Source: Streptomyces chryseus (GTDB lineage: Bacteria; Actinomycetota; Actinomycetes; Streptomycetales; Streptomycetaceae). Taken from it: a stretch of 64,000 nucleotides of DNA. The translations under genes were made by a program, and so were the position numbers. Location: assembly GCF_014650755.1 (NCBI RefSeq), contig NZ_BMVO01000001.1, positions 124,001-188,000 of the forward strand, given 5' to 3'. The stretch's first letter is position 1. Every line of letters begins with the position of its first letter. This document shows positions 58,978 to 64,000 of this stretch, piece by piece. The notes beneath the pieces are model-generated. The model was not told the origin of the DNA and searched no databases. It worked only from the letters and a program-made list of their open reading frames with translations.

Positions 58978-59397
58978 TCAGCGGGGGGTGACGCGCTTGC
59001 GGTCGAACTCCTCTGCAAGGCGGGCGAGGTGCGCGGCGGCCTCCTCGATGGCGGCCGCGCTGATCCAGCCGAAGGCGGCGAAGGGCGCCGGGGCCGGGAT
59101 GCCCGGGACGGTGGTGCGGTGGTCCTCCCACGCGGTGATCCTGGCCTGTTCCGCTGTCTGCTGGACCCACTGCCACCGGAAGGTGGAGCGCCAGGTGAAC
59201 GGCACGTCCAGGACGGCCGCGGCTGCCTCTGCGCTCCGGATCTCCCGGTTGCGGGCGCTGGGCTGCCGAGCCCAGCAGGATGGGCACAGCCAGCAGGGCC
59301 GGAAGTGGAGGTCATCGCGCGCGCCGGGCCGGTCCAGGCCGCACAGCCAGCACAGGTGGACGGCCGGGACGGGGCGGGGCTTGGGCGTGGGCTTCAT
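58978..59397 (-). CDS. Cys-rich zinc-finger-like protein of the element
   Basis: A 139-residue protein. Near the N-terminus CWLCG and CWLCPSC are spaced like a two-site zinc finger (about residues 17-43). The rest is helical and Trp-rich (FTWRSTFRWQWVQQTAEQARITAWEDH) with a C-terminal helix (AAIEEAAAHLARLAEEFDRKR). The ATG overlaps the stop of the wHTH gene upstream (ATGA), so the two are coupled. I do not recognise the family; a DNA-binding or replication accessory role is only a guess. Confidence 0.65.
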   Translation of the reverse strand: MKPTPKPRPVPAVHLCWLCGLDRPGARDDLHFRPCWLCPSCWARQPSARNREIRSAEAAAAVLDVPFTWRSTFRWQWVQQTAEQARITAWEDHRTTVPGIPAPAPFAAFGWISAAAIEEAAAHLARLAEEFDRKRVTPR

Positions 59398-59771
59398 GGT
59401 CGCGTCTGCTCCTGGTCGAGGTAGGCGAGGGCGGCCGTCCAGTTGGGGACGGCCGTGGTGGTGAGGGCGTAGCGGCCTAGGGAGGGCTCGGCGATGGCGC
59501 CGGCCGTGACAGCGGCGGCGAGGATGCGGGCGACGGTCTGGGGCCGGGCGCCGCATGAGTGGGCCAGACGGGACGTCAGCTGCTTCTCGGTGGCCGAGGG
59601 TTCCGGTATCCGGCCGTTCGCGTCGGCGAGGCCGGAGGCGACGTACAGCACGACGAGGAACCGGGAGCGCCGGAGCCGTACGGGTATCTCCCGGCACCAC
59701 GGGCCGGTGAGGAGAGCGCGCCAGGTGTCGATGACGGCCCCGGCGACGGGGAGCTGCTGGAGGGCAGGCAT
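59394..59771 (-). CDS. winged-helix-like protein of the element
   Basis: A 125-residue protein: VAGAVIDTWRALLTGPWCREIPVRLRRSRFLVVLYVASGLAD, then a likely winged helix (ATEKQLTSRLAHSCGARPQTVARILAAAVTAGAIAEPSLGRYALT). AGGA lies five bases before the ATG at 59769-59771. It sits where these elements often encode a replication or regulatory protein, but it is far too small for RepSA or a primase-polymerase. Two unusual hairpins lie just upstream in its leader. Confidence 0.65.
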   Translation of the reverse strand: MPALQQLPVAGAVIDTWRALLTGPWCREIPVRLRRSRFLVVLYVASGLADANGRIPEPSATEKQLTSRLAHSCGARPQTVARILAAAVTAGAIAEPSLGRYALTTTAVPNWTAALAYLDQEQTRP

Positions 59772-59795
59772 GGGCGTCCTAGAAGAGTGAAGGAG

Positions 59796-59820
59796 GCCCC
59801 CGGCCCAAAACCAGCGGGGC
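59796..59820 (-). ncRNA. stem-loop 1 with 15-nt shared loop
   Basis: GCCCC (59796-59800) pairs with GGGGC (59816-59820). The loop CGGCCCAAAACCAGC (GCUGGUUUUGGGCCG in RNA from the minus strand) is identical to that of stem-loop 2, while the stem differs. It lies 25 bases upstream of the winged-helix gene, in its probable leader. Function unknown. Confidence 0.55.
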
Positions 59821-59851
59821 GACACGGCACGCGGCCGGCCTGGTGGTGCAG

Positions 59852-59878
59852 CACCCTCGGCCCAAAACCAGCAGGGTG
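59852..59878 (-). ncRNA. stem-loop 2 with 15-nt shared loop
   Basis: CACCCT (59852-59857) pairs with AGGGTG (59873-59878) around the same 15-base loop as stem-loop 1, 57 bases away. The stems share no conserved sequence but both pair, i.e. the differences are compensated. Confidence 0.55.
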
Positions 59879-59892
59879 TGGTGGAGCGGTAG

Positions 59893-60087
59893 TCAGCCGA
59901 CCGTGACCGGGTTCCGGTGTCCGCGGTCCACTTCGGAGCGATGCACACGGATGCTCCGCCCTGCGGGGCCGAGGCGCTTCACCCGCATATCCGGGTCGGT
60001 GCGGACCCACCGGCGGACGGTGTCGATGTGCACCTGGAGCAGAGTGGCGAACTGCCGGGTGGTCAGCCATTCGTCGGGGTCGTCCAT
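59893..60087 (-). CDS. excisionase-like HTH protein
   Basis: A 64-residue protein with the Xis/MerR-like winged helix: WLTTRQFATLLQVHIDTVRRWVRTDPDMRVKRLGPAGRSIRVHRSEVDR. This is the usual size and pattern of excisionases of actinobacterial elements. AAGGAG lies six bases before the ATG at 60085-60087. Here it is separated from the integrase by four genes rather than lying beside it. Confidence 0.82.
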   Translation of the reverse strand: MDDPDEWLTTRQFATLLQVHIDTVRRWVRTDPDMRVKRLGPAGRSIRVHRSEVDRGHRNPVTVG

Positions 60088-60113
60088 GGGGAACTCCTTT
60101 CGTGGCGTTTCGT

Positions 60114-60151
60114 GATGCGAGGCGGCACAGTGTGACACGGCGCCCCGCATC
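60114..60151. promoter_or_regulatory. inverted repeat upstream of the excisionase gene
   Basis: GATGCGAGGCG (60114-60124) and CGCCCCGCATC (60141-60151) pair at 10 of 11 positions, with a smaller CACAGTGTG palindrome between. It lies 27 bases before the start codon and after the upstream terminator, so it is a good operator or RNA hairpin candidate. Confidence 0.4.
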
Positions 60152-60186
60152 AGGCATTTGCGCGCGTGCTTTCGCCCCTGGAACGC

Positions 60187-60234
60187 AAAAAGGCCCCCGG
60201 CTGCGCCCTCGTGATGAGGGGCGGCCGGGGGCCT
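60187..60234 (-). terminator. intrinsic terminator with U tract
   Basis: Arms AGGCCCCCGGC (60191-60201) and GCCGGGGGCCT (60224-60234), with an inner GCCCTC/GAGGGGC stem, are followed on the minus strand by TTTTTGC. This is a classical intrinsic terminator for the 84-residue gene, unusual in having a U run. Confidence 0.88.
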
Positions 60235-60257
60235 GGTGGTCGTCGTACGGGGTCGGG

Positions 60258-60512
60258 TCATGCCTTGGCGGGGGGCTCGCGGAAGTCGGTGAGGGAGCCA
60301 CACCGGGTGCTCCCCCGGCCGGCCTTCGCGGTGTACGGGGTCAGGCCCTGCCCCTCCCACATGGCGCGGGCGGTCTGGACGTGGGCGGGGCAGACGTACG
60401 CGGTCGCGTCGAGGCTCCCGTGGGCGAGGCCGTCGCGGGGGCTGTACGCCTCGATCGCCGAGGTGACGGTGCCGGTGCAGTGGTGGGACATCGTGGTGAA
60501 GCGGACGGCCAT
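60258..60512 (-). CDS. hypothetical protein of the element
   Basis: An 84-residue protein with several His and Cys (MSHHCTGTVTSAIEAYSPRDG; YVCPAHVQTARAMWEGQG; STRCGSLTDF). The cysteine/histidine spacing could bind a metal. It lies 24 bases after the RapZ-like gene and is followed by a clear terminator, so it is probably the last gene of the translocase-to-here transcript. No family recognised. Confidence 0.65.
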   Translation of the reverse strand: MAVRFTTMSHHCTGTVTSAIEAYSPRDGLAHGSLDATAYVCPAHVQTARAMWEGQGLTPYTAKAGRGSTRCGSLTDFREPPAKA

Positions 60513-60536
60513 GGCCGTGATCCTTCCGTGTGCGGG

Positions 60537-60947
60537 TCAACTGGTCCGGCGGGCGAGCACGGGCAGGTCGATGTGCAGGTGGGTCAAGGTCGGGTCGAGG
60601 TCGGCGAGCGCGGCCGCGATGGTGGCGGCCACGACGACCGAGCGGTGCCGGCCTCCGACGCATCCCGCCGCGATGCGCAGCGACCCGGCGGACGGCCCGC
60701 TGAGGAACGCCCTCGCGGCCTGGACGGTGGCGGCGATCAAAGCCGGGATCCCGGGGGTGCTCAGCACCGTGTCGATGACCTCGGGGTCCCGACCGGTCAT
60801 CTCCCGCATGGCGGGCTGCACGTGGGGGTCCCGGAAGTGCTGGCGGAGGTCGAGGGTCAGGTGCGCAGGCGGGGCGTGCTCGCCGTTTTGGTGGTCGTAG
60901 CCAAAGGACACGACGGTGAGGACGGGGGTCTGGTCGGTGCTGGTCAT
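60537..60947 (-). CDS. stand-alone RapZ C-terminal-domain-like protein
   Basis: A 136-residue protein without a P-loop domain. It matches the C-terminal half of RapZ: TVVSFGYDHQNGEH and LTLDLRQHFRDPHVQPAMREMTGRDPEVIDTVLSTPG, then LRIAAGCVGGRHRSVVVAATIAAAL, parallel to [17 protein letters not shown] and [18 protein letters not shown] of the chromosomal RapZ at 46885-47856. In E. coli this domain binds glucosamine 6-phosphate and small RNAs. Its use in a mobile element is unknown. Confidence 0.8.
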   Translation of the reverse strand: MTSTDQTPVLTVVSFGYDHQNGEHAPPAHLTLDLRQHFRDPHVQPAMREMTGRDPEVIDTVLSTPGIPALIAATVQAARAFLSGPSAGSLRIAAGCVGGRHRSVVVAATIAAALADLDPTLTHLHIDLPVLARRTS

Positions 60948-60972
60948 CTGCTGCTCCTCGTCGGCGGGCGGG

Positions 60973-61551
60973 TCAGCCCTGGTGGAAGGTCGTGGTCTGC
61001 GTGGCGCGGCTGAACCAGCCGGTGGAGCTGACGTTGTTCGTGACGTTGGTCGTGTACGTCGGTGCGGCGGGCGCGCTCGAGGACGCGGTGCCCGACGTCG
61101 GGCGGGACAGGGCGCCGGCGAACCGCAGGCCGAGGAACCCGGCGACGGCGGTCCCGAGGAGGACGGCGGCGCCCACGGCGAGGTCTGCGGCGGCGGCGAG
61201 GGACGCGGGTCCAGCCATGGAGAGGGCGCCTCCGATCGAGAGGGACAGAGCGCAGATGGAGGTGACGACGATGATCGCGCCGCGCTCCAGGCCGGACAGG
61301 GGCCTGCGGGCGGCGGCCGCGACGGGGGCGGCGGGAACCAGGACCGGCGGCGCGGCCGGGACCAGCGCGGTTACCCACTCGCCGGACTCCAGCCGGACGA
61401 GGGCGCGGCGCGGGTCGGCGGCCGGCGCGGGGAGGACGAGCGCCTGGTGCTCGGCGCCGTACGGCTGCGGCTGGTAGACGAGCGGGGCGGAGGCGGCCGG
61501 GTCGGCGTAGGTCGGGGCGGGCGCGGTGTGGTGGGCGGGGCGCTGGTGCAT
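60973..61551 (-). CDS. two-TM membrane protein of the element
   Basis: A 192-residue protein. Residues 1-85 are Pro/Ala-rich and probably cytoplasmic; two hydrophobic helices follow (GAIIVVTSICALSLSIGGALSM and AAADLAVGAAVLLGTAVAGFLGL); the tail is Ser/Thr-rich (TYTTNVTNNVSSTGWFSRATQTTTFHQG). It resembles Spd-type spread proteins only in general layout. The ATG at 61549-61551 has AGGAG ten bases upstream; a GTG at 61569 with GGAG four bases upstream is an alternative. Confidence 0.7.
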   Translation of the reverse strand: MHQRPAHHTAPAPTYADPAASAPLVYQPQPYGAEHQALVLPAPAADPRRALVRLESGEWVTALVPAAPPVLVPAAPVAAAARRPLSGLERGAIIVVTSICALSLSIGGALSMAGPASLAAAADLAVGAAVLLGTAVAGFLGLRFAGALSRPTSGTASSSAPAAPTYTTNVTNNVSSTGWFSRATQTTTFHQG

Positions 61552-61636
61552 GCTGATCGTGCTCCTCACGGGGCTCCAGTTGGGCGGGGGACGGCGGTGC
61601 TTGCCGGGCCCCGTCGCATGTCCGGGGTCGGGTCGG

Positions 61637-62008
61637 TCAGGTCCAGGGGGCGGCGTCGTAGCAGGCGCGGGTGTGGGCGCGGAACTCGTCGGCCGGGGCG
61701 TCGGCGTCGGGGACGGTGATCCCGGCCGGGGCGAGGTACGGGTGTGCGCGGTCGAACGCGGCGAGCATCTGGGCGGCCTCGTCGGCGTGGCCCAGAGCGT
61801 GGGCGCCGGGCTTGATGAGGGCGATCCGGTCCGCCTGGACGGAGCGGCGCAGGAGGTAGTCCCGCTGGTACTCCTCGTCCACCGGGTCCCCGGCGAAGGT
61901 CTGCGCGAGGAGCTGACTGGAGACGGTGAGCAGCTCGGCGGACTCCTGGAGGAGGTCCGGGGCGTGCCGGTAGAGGTGGGCGGGGTCGAGGCCGGGGAGG
62001 TCGGTCAC
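61637..62008 (-). CDS. hypothetical helical protein of the element
   Basis: A 123-residue protein starting at GTG with AGGAG seven bases upstream. The sequence is helical and acidic (DLLQESAELLTVSSQLLAQTFAGDPVDEEYQRDYLLRRSVQADRIALIKPG). It lies 86 bases after the translocase gene and may be an accessory of transfer. No family recognised. Confidence 0.7.
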   Translation of the reverse strand: MTDLPGLDPAHLYRHAPDLLQESAELLTVSSQLLAQTFAGDPVDEEYQRDYLLRRSVQADRIALIKPGAHALGHADEAAQMLAAFDRAHPYLAPAGITVPDADAPADEFRAHTRACYDAAPWT

Positions 62009-62094
62009 GGGGTTGCTCCTGGTCGTGTGGGTCGAGCCCGGGCGAGGGCGGGCCCGTGGTGCCGGGCCCGCCCTCGGTGGGGTGCTGCGGTTGG

Positions 62095-64000
62095 TCAGTT
62101 CAGCGGGGCGTACACCCCGTGTTCGGGGTTGGAGATCAGCCCCTCCTCGACCGCCGCCGACAGGGCGTTGCGGACGGTCCCCGCGGCGATGTCGGGCAGG
62201 GCCTCGCGGATCTCCTTCGCGGTCATCTCGCCCGTGAGGACGGCCAGGATCCGGTCCTTCGCCGTGACCCGCTTCGGCTTCGCCGCTGCCTGCTGCGCGG
62301 CGGCCGTCTCGGCCTCGGTCACCGGGGCCGTCCAATCGCCGTACAGGTCCAGCGCGTCCAGCGCCTCGACCTCGCGGGCGGTGAGGGTGAAGACGCCGCC
62401 GCCCTCGGGGAACAGGTCGTCCAGGTTGTGGCCGGTGCCGTCCTTCGGCAGGTGCGCGTACAGGATCCGCATCATGCGCGGGGCGCTGCCGGTGAGGACG
62501 TGGCCCATGCCGGCGGTGGAGGCGCCGTGCGGAACCTCGGTGATGCCCTCCATGCGGTCCTCGATCGAGAGGCCGCCGCCGATGGCGATCGGGATGTCGG
62601 CCAGCTCCACGCCCTCGGGGAGCATGCCCTCCGTGGCCTGCCGGCCGGAGATCCCCGAGACGGTCCGCAGGACCACCCCGGTACCGGAACGCGTCTGCTC
62701 GCGCAGGGAGCGGTCCCCGCCGATCCGGGACAGGTCCAGGGTCTGCCCGCCGAACTTCACGGCCATGCCGTACTTGCGGCCGCGCTCGGCGATGGCCACG
62801 GAGTTGGCGGCGATCTCCTGGCCCTCGTCGCTGTCGTCGCACAGCCCGTTGAACTCGTCCAGGTCGAGGACGAGCAGCGGGTACGGGCTGGCCGCCGAGA
62901 AGTCGTGTCCGACCTCGGCGTTGATCTCGCCGCGGATCGTCATCAGCGCGACGGCGGCGCGGGTGGCCCGTGCGGCGTAGGTCCGGCCCGAGCCCTGGCG
63001 GTCGATGTACTTTCCGGCGGCGGCCAGCTGCGCGTCCGGGTCGAGGGAGGCCAGCCAGGACACTCCGCCCGCGTTGGCGACGGCCGCCAGCCCGAGGACG
63101 AACGCCACCGTCTTGCCGGAGCCGGTGACGCCGACGACGTACCCGTGGAGCGCGCCCAGCTTGGGGTCCCACAGGCGGGCGTAGACGTCGGTGCCGTCGT
63201 GGGCGGTCCCGATCACCCAGTACCCGTCAGCGTCCGGCGTGAGGAGTTCGCGGGTGGCCGCCCGGGTGCTGGTGAGCGGCGAGGTCTCGTAGAGCGTCAC
63301 GAGGGCTTTCGAGCCGCCGTCTGTCTCGGCGATCAGCCGCAGCTCGGCGGCCTTGACGCCGAACGCGCTGCACAGCTGCGCGTGGTTGATCGTGGCGACC
63401 TGCCCAGACGGGACCTCGGCGAGGATCATCACGCGGCCTGGGTGCTCCACGACCTTCGTGACCCGGCTCCCGGGGATCGCTCCGTCGTGGCCGCCGACCC
63501 GCTCGCGCCAGTGGTCCTCGAAGGTCTGCCCGCCGCTGCGGTCGCTCGGGGTGATCGTCAGCCGCTTGCGGCCGGGGCCGCTCCCGAGCATGTCCTCCAG
63601 GCCGTGGACGGCGCTGGTGGGGACGTCGAAGACGGCGGCGACGGCGTCCAGGTCGAGGCGCGGGACGGGGAGGCCGGCCGGGGCGACGACCACGGCGGTG
63701 AAGTCCTTCCCGGTGGGGTGCAGCCGCTCGACGTCGGTCAGGCGGGTCTGCTGCGCGGCCTGCGACGCCGCCCACTTCGCGGCCGTCTGCTCCGCGAACC
63801 CGGAGGGGGCGGCTGGCGCCAGCGCGGTGCTGCTCGGCGTCCAGGAGGCGCGGGTGACGGGCAGCCACACGGCCATGAGCGCGCCCCACGCGACGGGGGC
63901 GGCGTACTCCCACCACCGGGCGCCATCGGCCGTCACGGCGGCCGCGTAGGCGGCGGCGCCGGTCAGCACGGGCAGGCCCCGCTGTGCGGCGACCAGGGCC
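62095..64000 (-). CDS. FtsK/SpoIIIE (TraB/TraSA)-type DNA translocase, truncated by window edge
   Basis: At least 624 residues; the frame stays open to the right edge, so the N-terminus is missing. The motor has Walker A (GVTGSGKT, about 63109-63135) and Walker B (LLVLDLDEF, about 62853-62879). The visible N-terminal part has a membrane segment (YAAPVAWGALMAVWLPV). The C-terminal ~60 residues (KDRILAVLTGEMTAKEIREALPDIAAGTVRNALSAAVEEGLISN) form a winged helix, the position where FtsK-gamma and TraB read DNA repeats. In these elements the translocase alone carries double-stranded DNA between hyphae. Confidence 0.92.
   Translation of the reverse strand, partial: ALVAAQRGLPVLTGAAAYAAAVTADGARWWEYAAPVAWGALMAVWLPVTRASWTPSSTALAPAAPSGFAEQTAAKWAASQAAQQTRLTDVERLHPTGKDFTAVVVAPAGLPVPRLDLDAVAAVFDVPTSAVHGLEDMLGSGPGRKRLTITPSDRSGGQTFEDHWRERVGGHDGAIPGSRVTKVVEHPGRVMILAEVPSGQVATINHAQLCSAFGVKAAELRLIAETDGGSKALVTLYETSPLTSTRAATRELLTPDADGYWVIGTAHDGTDVYARLWDPKLGALHGYVVGVTGSGKTVAFVLGLAAVANAGGVSWLASLDPDAQLAAAGKYIDRQGSGRTYAARATRAAVALMTIRGEINAEVGHDFSAASPYPLLVLDLDEFNGLCDDSDEGQEIAANSVAIAERGRKYGMAVKFGGQTLDLSRIGGDRSLREQTRSGTGVVLRTVSGISGRQATEGMLPEGVELADIPIAIGGGLSIEDRMEGITEVPHGASTAGMGHVLTGSAPRMMRILYAHLPKDGTGHNLDDLFPEGGGVFTLTAREVEALDALDLYGDWTAPVTEAETAAAQQAAAKPKRVTAKDRILAVLTGEMTAKEIREALPDIAAGTVRNALSAAVEEGLISNPEHGVYAPLN

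Larger units (their letters stand above)
56448..64000. mobile_element. left part of an AICE-like integrative element (right end outside window)
   Basis: From the integrase onward every gene is on the minus strand, most are short and without core-genome function, and several are element hallmarks: tyrosine integrase, excisionase-like HTH protein, RHH protein, FtsK/TraB-like translocase. This is the layout of actinobacterial integrative and conjugative elements, which move as double-stranded DNA using a single translocase. The left boundary is placed by inference near the integrase stop; no attL direct repeat can be confirmed because the right end is not in the window, and no tRNA gene is adjacent. 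In S. coelicolor uvrB follows this region, so it should reappear beyond the element. Confidence 0.75.

Noticed and set aside
60102..61013. A 303-residue plus-strand frame in the element
   Set aside because: Opposite to the excisionase, RapZ-like and small genes with good ribosome binding sites; Gly/Arg-rich and without motifs.

Overview
The window is very GC-rich, with strong third-position G/C, many GTG starts and actinobacterial gene families (whiA, opcA, the actinobacterial suf order sufR-B-D-ferredoxin-C-S-U). The gene order closely follows the Streptomyces coelicolor chromosome core as I remember it: suf - ctaA/ctaB - pentose phosphate operon - pgi - secG - tpiA/pgk/gap - whiA cluster - uvrC - uvrA. 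I read it as a Streptomyces chromosome carrying the first ~7.5 kb of an integrated element at its right end. I saw no rRNA, tRNA, CRISPR array or insertion sequence.

Layout. 1-2.3 kb: a small multidrug efflux pump with its TetR repressor and two near-identical palindromic operators, then a membrane protein. 2.36-8.95 kb (minus strand): the SUF iron-sulfur cluster operon led by sufR, with a DtxR/DmdR-type iron box upstream. 9.2-10.9 kb: an ABC exporter. 11-14.5 kb: heme A synthase and heme O synthase (ctaA, ctaB) with a FluG-like amidohydrolase lacking expected catalytic residues and a small conserved protein. 14.8-21.4 kb: tkt-tal-zwf-opcA-pgl, the pentose phosphate operon. 21.4-28.2 kb (minus): alpha-glucosidase plus a sugar ABC importer, and an orphan binding protein whose lipobox cysteine has become tyrosine. 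28.4-32.1 kb: PadR regulator and a MacB/FtsX-type ABC system. 32.4-37.5 kb: two PH-domain membrane proteins, pgi and an MFS exporter. 37.5-41.6 kb: an RbpA-family protein, secG, tpiA, pgk, gap. 41.8-44.7 kb: a secreted M14 carboxypeptidase. 44.9-49.9 kb: uvrC-rapZ-yvcK-whiA, four overlapping genes. 50-56.4 kb: Rieske protein, PfkB kinase, uvrA, a maleylpyruvate-isomerase-like protein, a metallo-hydrolase and a tiny zinc-ribbon protein.

From about 56.45 kb to the right edge the genes are foreign: a tyrosine integrase, about ten small and mostly unrecognised genes (ribbon-helix-helix, HTH, Cys-rich, excisionase-like, a stand-alone RapZ C-terminal domain, a two-TM protein) and a truncated FtsK/TraB-type DNA translocase, all on the minus strand. 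This is the left end of an actinobacterial integrative and conjugative element (AICE-like). I recognise no replication gene in the visible part. Its most curious feature is a pair of hairpins at 59.80 and 59.85 kb with the same 15-nt loop but different, self-complementary stems.

The core genes connect well: iron-sulfur assembly and heme A/O synthesis feed respiration, while glycolysis and pentose phosphate enzymes supply NADPH and precursors. A recurring signal is a -10 hexamer six or seven bases before an ATG/GTG, suggesting that seven genes here make leaderless mRNAs.
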